The notes under the pieces were generated by a model. That model worked only from the letters and a program-made list of their open reading frames with translations, had not been told where the DNA came from and made no database searches. A stretch of DNA of 43,912 nt, taken from an uncultured Saprospiraceae bacterium. Lineage in GTDB: Bacteria; Bacteroidota; Bacteroidia; Chitinophagales; Saprospiraceae. Every line of letters starts with the position of its first letter. Position 1 is the stretch's first letter. Shown in pieces: positions 31,470 through 41,100 of the stretch. Position numbers and translations under genes: made by a program. The stretch is taken from positions 1-43,912 of the forward strand of contig CALMSO010000055.1 in assembly GCA_937872385.1 (NCBI GenBank). The letters are read 5' to 3'.

Positions 31470-33503
31470 ATGAATCATTTGATAAAAACATTATTGGCGC
31501 TCTTCCTGCTGGTGGGGGGTGCTGCCTGCGTCAATCAGGATTTTGACGAGCCACCCGTAGAGGGCATTGATCCCGGCATCACCCCTGATGCGACCATTGC
31601 CGAGCTGAAAGCGCTGTACCGCCCTGGCAGCCTCACTGCCGTAGAGCAAGATATTACCATCGGTGGAGTAGTGGTAGCCGATGACCGTTCGGGCAATTTT
31701 TTTCGCAGTTTTGTCTTACAAGATGCTTCTGGCGGCATTCAAATTTTAATCAATCAAACCAATTTTTATAATTTTTTCCCGATTGGTCGGGAGTTATTTA
31801 TCAAATGTAAAGGCCTCGTCATTGGTGAATCAAATGGCGTATTACAATTGGGCGGCTATGTATTTGTACAAAATGGCGCGCAGCAATTGGGCGATATTAT
31901 CGCACTGGATGACCATATTATCCGTGGTAAAAGAGTGGGCGACCCGGAGCCGCGTATCCGAACCATCAACAGTCTGAGCACCGCAGATGTGAGCACGCTG
32001 GTGCGCTTGGAGAACGTAGAGTTTGATGCCGTAGAGCTTGGTTTTCCTTATGGCGATGCCGTCGGGCGGCGTACCCTCAATCGCACTTTGAAAGATTGCA
32101 GCGGCGCTACCATTGCGGTACGTACTAGCGGTTTTGCTACTTTTGCCAGCGCGCAGGTAGCTGGCGGTAATGGCACCATCACTGGTATTTATAGTGTATT
32201 CGGTACGACCAAACAACTTTTCATCCGGGAGCTGAGCGATGTAGTAATGAACGGCGACCGCTGTAGTGGCGGTGGTGGCGGCACGCCCGGTGCTGAAGAA
32301 CTGATGACCATTCAGGAGGTGCGCAACCTGTTCAGTGCGGGCACGGTAGTAGGCCCAAGCAATCGCAAAATCAAAGGTGTGGTTATTTCCGATCGGGAAA
32401 ACAATAACTGGGACGGACGCAACCTCGTCATCCAAGACGAAACCGCCGGGATAGCCGTGCGTTTCAATAGCAATCATAATTTCTCGCTGGGGCAGGAAAT
32501 CGAGGTAGCCATCAGCGGTCAGGAGCTGTCGGAGTTCAGAAGTTTATTGCAAGTAAATAATGTACCCAATAACGTGGCGCGCTCCTTGGGTATGGGCGTA
32601 CTGCCTGAGCCACAGGAGGTTACGGTCGGTCAGATCATTGGTAATATCAAAACCTGGGAATCAAAATTGGTGCGTATCAAAGGGGCTACTATTGCTGCGG
32701 GCACGTATAGCGGTAGCCGCAATGTGAACGACGGCACCGGCGCTGTTCCGATGTTTACACGCTCGCAGGCCTCTTTTGCGGGGCAAAACGTACCGAGCGG
32801 CACCGTGGATGTAACGGCGGTAGTATCTATTTTCAATGATCCACAAATTCTCATTCGCAATACGAGCGATATTGTGGCAGGCACAGGCGGCGGCGGTGGC
32901 AATCCTGGCGGTGGTGGTAGCGAGTCCTTGACTATCAAGGAAATACGCGATTTGTTCCGGGCAGGTACAACGGTGGGGCCAGCTGGCCGAAAAATCAAAG
33001 GCGTAGTCATTTCCGATCGAGAAAATAACAACTGGGACGGGCGCAACCTCGTCATTCAGGATGCTACGGCTGGCATTGTCGTGCGGTTTGCGGCTGCTCA
33101 TAATTTCTCCTTGGGCCAAGAGATAGAGGTCAGTGTTGGTGGGCAGGAGCTGTCGCAGTTCAATGGATTGCTACAAGTAAATAACGTACCGGGCAACATG
33201 GCCACGCTCATCGGGGCGGGTACGCTACCTACGCCGCGCGAAGCAACTATTAACCAGCTAATTGCCAATCTGAACGACTGGGAGTCCACCCTTGTCACTA
33301 TCAAAAACGCGACCATTGCCGCTGGCACTTTTTCCGGCAGCAGAAATGTCAACGACGGTACGGGTACCTTGCCTATGTTTACGCGCACGCAAGCTACTTT
33401 CGCTGGTCAGAATGTGCCCGGCGGCACGGTAGAAATTACAGCGGTACTGTCGCGGTTTAATACAGCGCAAATTATTATCCGCAGCCCGGCGGATATTAAA
33501 TAA
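31470..33503 (+). CDS. Lipoprotein with three DUF5689-like units
   Basis: The 677-aa product has a lipoprotein signal peptide (lipobox VGGAAC, Cys20), then three related beta-rich units of DUF5689 or OB-fold type: residues about 40-265, 278-470 and 486-677. The second and third are close copies (both with RKIKGVVISDRENNNWDGRN, HNFSLGQEIEV and GSRNVNDGTG) and are joined by glycine-rich linkers at about 266-274 and 471-483. The first unit is more diverged. DUF5689 proteins are common beside TonB receptors and sometimes beside surface nucleases; ligand binding at the cell surface is inferred. A clear terminator follows at 33559. Confidence 0.82.
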   Translation: MNHLIKTLLALFLLVGGAACVNQDFDEPPVEGIDPGITPDATIAELKALYRPGSLTAVEQDITIGGVVVADDRSGNFFRSFVLQDASGGIQILINQTNFYNFFPIGRELFIKCKGLVIGESNGVLQLGGYVFVQNGAQQLGDIIALDDHIIRGKRVGDPEPRIRTINSLSTADVSTLVRLENVEFDAVELGFPYGDAVGRRTLNRTLKDCSGATIAVRTSGFATFASAQVAGGNGTITGIYSVFGTTKQLFIRELSDVVMNGDRCSGGGGGTPGAEELMTIQEVRNLFSAGTVVGPSNRKIKGVVISDRENNNWDGRNLVIQDETAGIAVRFNSNHNFSLGQEIEVAISGQELSEFRSLLQVNNVPNNVARSLGMGVLPEPQEVTVGQIIGNIKTWESKLVRIKGATIAAGTYSGSRNVNDGTGAVPMFTRSQASFAGQNVPSGTVDVTAVVSIFNDPQILIRNTSDIVAGTGGGGGNPGGGGSESLTIKEIRDLFRAGTTVGPAGRKIKGVVISDRENNNWDGRNLVIQDATAGIVVRFAAAHNFSLGQEIEVSVGGQELSQFNGLLQVNNVPGNMATLIGAGTLPTPREATINQLIANLNDWESTLVTIKNATIAAGTFSGSRNVNDGTGTLPMFTRTQATFAGQNVPGGTVEITAVLSRFNTAQIIIRSPADIK

Positions 33504-33558
33504 AACCACTTCGGACGAGCCAACTCCTTATTATTACAAAACGAAAAACCCCTGATCG

Positions 33559-33586
33559 GCCCGGTGCTTATCGCCGGGCTTTTTTA
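33559..33586 (+). terminator. Rho-independent terminator of the DUF5689 gene
   Basis: GCCCGG (33559-33564) pairs with CCGGGC (33574-33579) around a 9-base loop and is followed by six T residues. It lies about 55 bases past the stop codon at 33503. Confidence 0.85.
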
Positions 33587-33651
33587 TCCTATTTTTACAA
33601 ATATGCTACAACCTTTCGGGGGCTGTTGTCATTTATTGAAAAACGCTTATT

Positions 33652-34368
33652 TTGAACGCAAAACCTTTTTATTTCAAACAGTTTGTCATTCAGCAGGAGC
33701 GCTGCGCCATGAAGGTAGGCACCGACGGCGTGCTGCTGGGTGCTTGGGCGGATGTAAGTAACGCACAACGCATACTCGATATTGGCACCGGCAATGGGCT
33801 AATTGCCATTATGCTGGGGCAGCGCAATGCCGAAGCACAGATTGATGCCGTAGAAATTGAGGCGGAGGCCTGCACCGAAGCCCGCGAAAATATGCAAAAT
33901 GCCCCCTGGGCAGAGCGCCTGCGCGTGCTACATGTGTCCGTTCAGGATTATGTTGGGCAAGCGCCCGAACCTTATGATTTGATTGTGAGCAACCCACCGT
34001 TTTTTTCTGGGGGTACTTTTTCTGACCAACAAGACCGCGCCAGTGTGCGGCATACCGTGAAATTGCCCCATGGCGATTTGTTGGCGGCGGTACGCGCACT
34101 TTTGCAGGAGCAAGGGCGGTTTTGTGTGATTTTACCGGTCATTGAAGGCTTGCGTTTTCAAGAAATGGCGACGCGCTACAATCTGTATTGCAATAAAATA
34201 ATGGAAGTGCGCCCGAAGGACGACAAGCCAGCGGAGCGCTTGCTGATGCAATTTGAAAAAACACAAAAGCCTTTGGTAGAGGAAATGTTGATACTTCAAA
34301 AGGAAGGTAAAAATAACTGGACGGAAGATTATATTGCGCTGACTGGCGACTTTTATCTTTATATGTGA
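33652..34368 (+). CDS. trmN6: tRNA1(Val) (adenine(37)-N6)-methyltransferase TrmN6
   Basis: This SAM-dependent enzyme methylates adenine 37 of tRNA1(Val). The 238-aa product has the family N terminus FYFKQFVIQQERCAMKVGTDG, the SAM-binding motif ILDIGTGNGL (41-50) and the catalytic NPPFF (114-118) of N6-adenine methyltransferases. There is no ATG before the conserved start: the frame closes with a TGA at 33637, and the only usable codon is the TTG at 33652, so a TTG start is called. The next ATG (residue 20) would remove part of the conserved motif. Confidence 0.9.
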   Translation: MNAKPFYFKQFVIQQERCAMKVGTDGVLLGAWADVSNAQRILDIGTGNGLIAIMLGQRNAEAQIDAVEIEAEACTEARENMQNAPWAERLRVLHVSVQDYVGQAPEPYDLIVSNPPFFSGGTFSDQQDRASVRHTVKLPHGDLLAAVRALLQEQGRFCVILPVIEGLRFQEMATRYNLYCNKIMEVRPKDDKPAERLLMQFEKTQKPLVEEMLILQKEGKNNWTEDYIALTGDFYLYM

Positions 34369-34466
34369 GCGGATGGATGCAAGAGAATGGGAGTGGCCGG
34401 CAGGCAACAAAGTGTTTGAGATAAAATGAACTTCACCGATGGCGACTGCCGGCAACTGCCGTTTGC

Positions 34467-34715
34467 TCAGCTTGCGGATTCTGACAAAATCCTTCGCGCC
34501 ATATTCAATATGGTAGTATCTTCAAGATGTACAATGCCGCCCTTGGGCCCTGGTTCTACATACACATCGGAAACTCTTCCCTTGCCGTTAAGTCCGGCGC
34601 TGAAATAATTGCGTACTTCCTGCTCGTCAATGTTCAGCTCTTTGGCGATACGCTTCACGCTACCGCTGGGCAGCTTGTGCTTGATTTCTCTCAATTCTTC
34701 GAATGTTAAATTCAT
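34467..34715 (-). CDS. Small HTH DNA-binding protein
   Basis: The 82-aa soluble protein has a helix-turn-helix-like segment (LPSGSVKRIAKELNIDEQEVRNYFS, residues about 13-38) followed by a beta-hairpin-like part (RVSDVYVEPGPKGGIVHLED) and a final helix. Similar short proteins are widespread in Bacteroidota and annotated as DNA-binding. It probably acts as a regulator or nucleoid-associated protein; the target is unknown. The ATG at 34715 is chosen since the frame upstream to 34784 is basic and unlike the family. It is divergent to a receiver-domain gene 361 bases away. Confidence 0.75.
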   Translation of the reverse strand: MNLTFEELREIKHKLPSGSVKRIAKELNIDEQEVRNYFSAGLNGKGRVSDVYVEPGPKGGIVHLEDTTILNMARRILSESAS

Positions 34716-35076
34716 AGCGGAAAGATTTTTGGTTAGAAAATATCGGAAAGACTTTCGAGAATGGCGGCGTCTTCTGGCGGCCAATTACCCGAAAAAAATT
34801 AATGCATCATCTAAAGCTGTGGTAAGTTAAATTTTTTTAGACAAATTTCAAAAAAAAATACGCTGGAATTGCTGTTAAATTTTTCGAAAGCAGGTCGAAA
34901 GCATTGTCTGCAAAGCAGGTATGCTCGATTAGGAAGCTTTTGTAGGCAGGTAATACACAGCCGGAGGCACCGCCAAAACCGAATTTGAAACGCGCACTTG
35001 GCGTAAAATTTTCGAAAGGGTTGGGTCAAAAATCAAAAATTTTGCGTATCTTAACCTTAACTTTTATTTTTTGGGT
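34716..35076. other. 361-base gene-free divergent region
   Basis: This stretch separates the HTH gene (minus) from the receiver gene (plus) and must hold both promoters. It is AT-rich with A and T runs near 34795-34860. No inverted repeat, repeat array or small open frame with support was seen. Confidence 0.45.
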
Positions 35077-35472
35077 ATGCAAAAAACAATTCTTCTGATA
35101 GAAGACACGGACGAAATCCGCGAAAATGTGGCGGAACTATTGGAACTCAACAACTACCGTACCACTACCGCCGAAGACGGGGTAGCAGGGCTGGAATGTG
35201 TCCGCCGATGCCCTCCAGATGTTATCATTTGTGATGTAAAAATGCCCCGTATGAATGGCTTTGAGTTGCTCGAAACACTTCAGAATCAGGAGGATACGCG
35301 CCATATTCCGTTCATTTTCATTTCGGCTTCCGCCCAAAGATCGGATATTGTGAAAGGGAGCATGTCGGGTGCGGCGGCTTATCTTACCAAACCCTTCAAT
35401 TGCCAAGATTTGATACTACTCATCGAGCAGGTGAGTCAGGGTTCCAGCAATTCATTGGTAAACAATCGGTAA
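35077..35472 (+). CDS. Single-domain response regulator (receiver only)
   Basis: The 131-aa protein is a CheY-like receiver: acidic pocket near D10 and D12, phosphoacceptor D53 (IICDVKMPRMNG), hydroxyl residue S84 and lysine K105 in TKPF. The domain ends at about residue 118 and is followed only by a short serine- and asparagine-rich tail, so there is no output domain. It would relay phosphate from a histidine kinase encoded elsewhere or act by protein contact. The ATG at 35077 is preferred to a TTG two codons earlier. The last 37 bases overlap the convergent NMT1-like gene. Confidence 0.9.
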   Translation: MQKTILLIEDTDEIRENVAELLELNNYRTTTAEDGVAGLECVRRCPPDVIICDVKMPRMNGFELLETLQNQEDTRHIPFIFISASAQRSDIVKGSMSGAAAYLTKPFNCQDLILLIEQVSQGSSNSLVNNR

Positions 35473-36365
35473 ATATCAAGTTTTTCCATTTCAGTAGGCG
35501 AAAGTATAGCCGTTTCATTCAGCCAATCGAGGAAATCAGCCCACACTTTGTGCTGCATGATGCCCCAGTTGCCGTTTTCATCAAAATAATATTGGGCAAT
35601 GAAGACCTGGCTTTGCTCTACCAACGCTTGCTGCTGCAAAGTGGCATGGCTGGCGGCTTGTCGCAATAATTCAGCGGCTTCAATGGGGTTGTTTTTAGCA
35701 AATAGAAAACCTTTAGCACTCGCTTTCAAGAACTTACGCACCTTTTTTTTGCGAATAAAAGATTCTAAACCGGCAATGACCGGACTGTAGCCATAAGGAA
35801 TGCCATAGTCTTTCAGTTGGAAAACATTCAACTGGACGCCCTGCAAACGCGCTTCGATACCTTCCCAGGGCAGAAAAATCCAAGTAGCGTCGGCTTCGTT
35901 GCGCAGCAAGGTATCCCAAATGCCGAGGCGCGGTGGGTGAAGGATGTCAAGTTCGCCGCGTCCGCCGTCCTGCCGTACAAGTTGTTGCACAATGGCATCC
36001 TCAAAGCGCGCTCTGTAAGAGGCATAGCGTTTGCCATCCAGCATGGCAGGGCGCGTGATGCCACTGTCTTGACGAGTAACGATGGCGCTGGCGTCTTTTG
36101 CCAAAATGGTAGCAATGGCAACTAAAGGTACGGGGTCGGCTTTGGTTTGAAAACTGATAATACTTTCAGTAGGTACAATCGCCAAATCGGCTAAGTCAGC
36201 GGCTACTTTTTGGGCAGGCGACATCGTATAATTGTCTGCGTCGGGCAGCAAGAATTCCACCTCCAGCCCGGCGTCGTCGTAGTAGCCTTTGCTGGCAGCT
36301 ACATAAAAGCCGGTGTGAATGGTGTTCGGAGTCCAGTCGAGTGCTAATCGGATGCGTTTTGCCAT
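35436..36365 (-). CDS. NMT1/THI5-like protein without signal peptide
   Basis: The 309-aa product has the fold of NMT1/THI5-type substrate-binding proteins: the N-terminal motif IRLALDWTPNTIHTGFYVAASKGYYDDAGLEVEF, then PAQKVAADLADLAIVPTESI, and the later RKFLKASAKGFLFAKNNPIEAA. Proteins of this type bind thiamine-precursor pyrimidines or similar ligands for ABC import, or in fungi make the pyrimidine itself. Here there is neither signal peptide nor lipobox and no transporter gene nearby, and the lysine and histidine of yeast Thi5 are absent in my alignment by eye. The role is therefore open. It is last in a minus-strand run after OsmC and DUF819 genes. Confidence 0.75.
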   Translation of the reverse strand: MAKRIRLALDWTPNTIHTGFYVAASKGYYDDAGLEVEFLLPDADNYTMSPAQKVAADLADLAIVPTESIISFQTKADPVPLVAIATILAKDASAIVTRQDSGITRPAMLDGKRYASYRARFEDAIVQQLVRQDGGRGELDILHPPRLGIWDTLLRNEADATWIFLPWEGIEARLQGVQLNVFQLKDYGIPYGYSPVIAGLESFIRKKKVRKFLKASAKGFLFAKNNPIEAAELLRQAASHATLQQQALVEQSQVFIAQYYFDENGNWGIMQHKVWADFLDWLNETAILSPTEMEKLDIYRLFTNELLEP

Positions 36366-36420
36366 GACCAGTTCTGTCCTTGTTTTTACTTTCTTTTATA
36401 CACCCAAAATAAAATTTGGT

Positions 36421-36843
36421 TCAATCGGTCGGATGAATTGCATATCCCCAGGTGATGCGCGCGGTTTTTTCTACAATACGCGCCACCGAGCAGTATTTTT
36501 CCATCGAAAGATCAATGGCTTTGGTCACTTTTTTCTCGTCCAAGGGGCCATACAAATCGAAATGCACATGAATATTGGTGAATAAAGCTGGCGTTTTGTC
36601 TTGCTCGCGCTCGCCATCCAGCGTGACGCGAATGTCCTGCAAGGGCTGGCGCTGCTTGTTCAGAAAGTGGATAACGTCAATGGTGCTACAACTACCCAAA
36701 CTGGTGAGTAGCAACTGCATGGGGCGCATGGCCTTGCCACTACCGCCGATTTCCGCCGCGCCGTCGGTTTCGGTGGTGTTCCCCGATTCGTTGGTCGCTT
36801 GCAAATAAAAAGCCTGGTCTAAGCGCCTGATTTCGATTTTCAT
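36421..36843 (-). CDS. OsmC family protein
   Basis: OsmC/Ohr proteins are small cytoplasmic thiol peroxidases that detoxify organic hydroperoxides. The 140-aa product has the two family cysteines, Cys52 in LTSLGSCSTID and Cys118 in KYCSVARI, with the usual spacing, and the family N-terminal region AMRPMQLLL. Length is normal. It starts 34 bases after the end of the DUF819 gene and ends 55 bases before the NMT1-like gene, so the three likely form one operon. Confidence 0.9.
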   Translation of the reverse strand: MKIEIRRLDQAFYLQATNESGNTTETDGAAEIGGSGKAMRPMQLLLTSLGSCSTIDVIHFLNKQRQPLQDIRVTLDGEREQDKTPALFTNIHVHFDLYGPLDEKKVTKAIDLSMEKYCSVARIVEKTARITWGYAIHPTD

Positions 36844-36877
36844 AAAAATTTAATTGTAAATACCTGTTTTTCAATTG

Positions 36878-38011
36878 TTAATAATTAATAAAAAATTGTA
36901 ATAAATATGCTAATCCGATACCCCAATAATTGCCGATGGCATAGCCCAACAAACCCATCGCCATGCCAGAAAAAACTAATTCCTTATTGCCGATGACGGT
37001 TGCAATCTGCCCGACAAAAGCCGGCCCGTATAGCGCGGCCGTGCTGGTCAGCATCATGGTATCCCGATCAATTTTGAATAGGCGGCAAAAAAACAAATGC
37101 AAAACCACCGTGCACAGGAGCACCGCACCCACGTAGGCCACGATGTAATGACCGCTGCCGAGTATTTCTCGAAAATTGGCCAAGGAGCCGATGGCTACGC
37201 AAAACGCCAGCAAAAACAACTCGCCCGTCTCGAAAGTGCCGGGCCATTGTCGGATTTTTGGCACAAAAGAAGCCACCACACTCAGGGAAGTTAACATCAG
37301 AATGATAAAAATCGTTTGGTCGAGACTGCCAAACAGCGCCCAGGTCAATCCTAACGAAAGCCCCACCACGCCTACGGTCAGCGCAATGCCGCGCAGGGCC
37401 GCAGGCCAGGTAAGTACGTACGCCGCGAGGTCTTTTTCAAGGCTGGCGTGTATGCTGCCGGCTCGAAAAGCGGGTAGGGCTGCGCCAAATATCCGGGGTG
37501 CTACGGAGGTCAGAAAAACGAGGTAGATGCCGCCGGTGAAAATATCAGCCGCATTGACAAGAATAATGAGCGTATCCGGCGCATTGAGTGCGAAAGCTAC
37601 CCCTTGCATATTGGGCGTGCCCCCGGTATATAGCCCCGCCACCATACCCGCCACGCGCCAGCTATCAGCGATGTGATGCCGAAACAAAAAGCCAAACAGC
37701 ACATTCGCCAGCAAACCGCTCAGCGCGCACAGGGCAAAGGATAGCAGGGTTTTGTTGGCGTAGCGGAGCCACTGCGGCAGATTGGTGGCGTACAGCAGCA
37801 GCGGGATGGCGAAAAGAATAGCGACTTCACTAACGGTGCGCGACAGCTCCCGCTGGATGGGAAAAGGTTCGATATTGCCCAGCAAAATACCGGCAGCATA
37901 ACAAATAACCACCGGGCTGAGCCAGGTTTTGAAAAGCGGAATACGGGCTATTTTTTTGCTCAAAAACGGCAGCGCGATAATCGTCGTCAATTGCAAAACA
38001 GTCCAAATCAT
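36878..38011 (-). CDS. DUF819 family membrane protein
   Basis: The 377-aa product has about ten membrane helices and the DUF819 layout, with conserved glycine-rich helices (AAGILLGNIEPF, GLYTGGTPNMQGVAFAL, FGSLDQTIFIILMLTSL, ALYGPAFVGQIATVIGNKELV). Members look like transporters with two inverted halves, but the substrate is unknown. It is first in the minus-strand run with OsmC and the NMT1-like protein. The ATG at 38011 precedes the first helix. Confidence 0.85.
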   Translation of the reverse strand: MIWTVLQLTTIIALPFLSKKIARIPLFKTWLSPVVICYAAGILLGNIEPFPIQRELSRTVSEVAILFAIPLLLYATNLPQWLRYANKTLLSFALCALSGLLANVLFGFLFRHHIADSWRVAGMVAGLYTGGTPNMQGVAFALNAPDTLIILVNAADIFTGGIYLVFLTSVAPRIFGAALPAFRAGSIHASLEKDLAAYVLTWPAALRGIALTVGVVGLSLGLTWALFGSLDQTIFIILMLTSLSVVASFVPKIRQWPGTFETGELFLLAFCVAIGSLANFREILGSGHYIVAYVGAVLLCTVVLHLFFCRLFKIDRDTMMLTSTAALYGPAFVGQIATVIGNKELVFSGMAMGLLGYAIGNYWGIGLAYLLQFFINY

Positions 38012-38132
38012 GTGCGGTCAGTCATCGAATCTTACGGAAATTTACAATCGCTGAAAACAGGACGTCAACAGACCGTTTTCGGAGAGTAGTCTCCCCATCA
38101 AAAAACTGCCCTTTGCGCTTCATTCTCTACGG

Positions 38133-41100
38133 TTATTGCAATAAAATCATACGGCGCGTCGCTTTCCAGCCGTTTACTTCTACGGTATAAAAATACACGC
38201 CAGCCCCTGCCAGCCGATGATGGCCCACCTGCCATTGCTGATGCCCGCGCTCAAAGTACGCTTTTTCGGTGTATAACAATTGCCCGTTGCTACCAAATAT
38301 TTTCAACGTAGTATCTCCGCCTTTCGGCAAATAGAAGCTTATGGTCGTTTCCTGTGCGAAAGGATTGGGGACATTTTGCCACAGCATAAACGGGTCTTCG
38401 CTATTCACAAAACCAATCGCTACTGTCCGGCGCGCACCCTCGGGGTCGTATGCCTCGGCATTCAAGTAGCGCGGCTCCAAGCGCAGCCATTCCCGCAAGT
38501 TGCCCGTTTTTTTTGTTTCAAAAACCAAGCGGAAAAGGGTTTGTACACCGCCCGCCGCCTGCCCGGCCGCATGATTCCAACTGGTGGTCAGTATGCCTTG
38601 TTCTATCAATCGCCAGCCAAAATGCTCGGGCCCGGCTAAGTCGTGAATAATATCTTTAAGTTGCAGCGCATCGGTCGCAAAGCCGAGGGCAAACTGATAG
38701 CCTGGCGTCTCGTTCATATCGGCTCGGAAGGAAATTTCGACAGTTTGGCCAGCTTGCAGGGCGTGGTCTTCGATTTGTAGTAGCAACGGATTGGTCGCTA
38801 TTGGCGCGGTGCGGCGCGGGTCGGGTAGGGCATTGAAATCCACATCGCCCAACTTGATGGCTACAAAATCGGCGTTGGTCAGCGGCAATTGCAAATTGCG
38901 ATACAACAGCACTTCCGGGAATTTCTCCGCCCACGGATTGGTCGGCAGGGGGAAGCGGTAGGCGCCGCTCACAAACCGCCAGCTTTGCCCGTCAGGAAAA
39001 TCTATTTCAACACCCAGAATGAGCTTGCGCAATAATAATACATCCAGAATAGACACACTGCCGGAGCGATTGACATCAGCCGCCAAATACTGATAAGGCG
39101 AATCGAAGGGCCGAACGCCCAGAATGTGTTGTGTGATGAGCACGATGTCGTAAGTAGAAACACCGAGCAAGGGCGAAGTTCGGAAATCTGCTTGCAAAAG
39201 GAGTTGCGTTGTCAGGGCTGGCACTTGTGCCGTGTAGCGTCCATTGGCATCGGTGGTGGCGCTGTTATGTTGACCTTCCGAAAGCTGAATCAGCACATCG
39301 GCTACGGGGCGCTCGTTGGGGGTTTGTACTATGCCGGAGGCAATAGCACCGGGAGCATTCTCGTCGTCGCAAGTGCCAACAATGTTTTCCTGCACCAAAA
39401 GGTACGTGACACAGCGAGCACCATTGGGGCCGCCGCGGGTGCCGTCGGGTCGGATGGCGCGCGGATTGTTAGCGTCGTCCCAAGCATAGATTTCAACGGC
39501 TACGGTGTTGCCAGCGTCTTGGCAAGTGAGTATGAGGTCGCGTCGGTTGATGTCGGGGGTTTCGCCCGGGCGATTGATAGAAAAACGCACAGCTTCGCCA
39601 CAGTCATCGGCGGCACTGCGCACAAAGTCTTGGGCCCATACCTGCGCCACACCTCGGTCGGGGCGGCCGTCGCCATCCACATCCATAGCCGGAATGACCG
39701 GCATGAGATCTACGGCTAATCCGTTGATACAGGTCAGGGCAGGTGCCTTACAATCAGCAACCGTGAAGGGCGCCCGGAACGAAGCGATATTGCCGCAGGC
39801 ATCACTTACAAAGATTTCAACGGTATGATTACCTATCGGGAAGCGACTTTCAAAGGTGTATTTTGGATAAACGCCTCGCACGCGATCACCCGGCACGCGC
39901 ACAAAGTTGATGCTGTCGTTGAATAATTCTACAATCACTTCAAAGCGCAGATTGCCCGGCGTACAGGATTCACTCACCAAAAACGGAATACCAATATCTC
40001 CTTCACAATCGAGCGTATTGCTGCAAAATACGTCCACTGGGCTGGGCAGTAGCCGAGGCGGATGGCTGTCGAAAACCGAAATAAATTGCGTGTATTGCCA
40101 ATAGCCGGTAGCATTGCTCTTGCGCCAGTAGCCTGCGGGATTGGCCGGGCAGGAGCTGCCGATTTCGCTAGCGCGCGGGTTGTTGTCGCGCTCGTTGTTG
40201 TTGCGGTCAATGAAGGCTGGTTGGGCATTTCCGGGGCCAGGGCGGCGGAGTACATAAACCGGTTCGTCACCTGCTTTGCCGTCGCAGTCTTCGTCGCGGC
40301 TGATAACAATCGGAGGTGATACGCCATCGTATTCGCACCAATTGAGCACCCGGAAGGTACGGAAAATTTTAAAACACTCGCCGGTGGGTACCGAAAAGCG
40401 CTCGTCCGTGACATTGACGGTCAGGAGGTCGCAGCCTGCTTCCGAGATGCCGATGATGGTATCTAATACAATATTACATTCCCCAGACACATCCGCCGGA
40501 AACATGATTTCATAATCATGATCGAGTGTAACGGTAATCATTTGCCGGCAAGGCGCAGAAACGTTGCCCGCATCGTCGAGGGCGTAGGCAATGCGCGTGA
40601 TGGTGCCCGCGCCACAGTTGTCGCGTTGGTCTATTATTTCCTGGCAAATAATTACAGCATGGCAATTGTCGGCAGCCGTAAAAGCACCAAATAACTCATT
40701 GAGCAGCTCCTCATCGGCACAAGTGAACTTTGGTCGGTAGCGGACGCGCTCGTCGGTGCAGCGTATAGTGCGGTCGGCGGGCGGTTTGCAAAGCGGTTTA
40801 ATTTTGTCTTCTACAAAAATTTCGCCCCAACAAATGTTGTAGTTGTCCTCAATTTCACGGCCGCAGTAGTCCACGTTTTCGTACTCGCCAGCTATGCCAT
40901 TGCCATCGGCGTCATCCCAAACGCGCAATTCTACCCGAATAGTTTGCCCCACATCGCAGCAAATGACAAAGATATGCTCAGCCCATTCGGTGTAAAGAAT
41001 TTCTTCATCGTCGGAAGAGGCCAGCCCGCCATCCGTGGGCAGGGGCGCATCGCCATCTGGCACCAAAGGATCGTCAATATCATCCGTTACAAGGGTTTGG

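Noticed and set aside
36878..38011. Sodium/solute symporter of a named family
   Set aside because: The motifs fit DUF819 better than any named transporter group, so no substrate was assigned.
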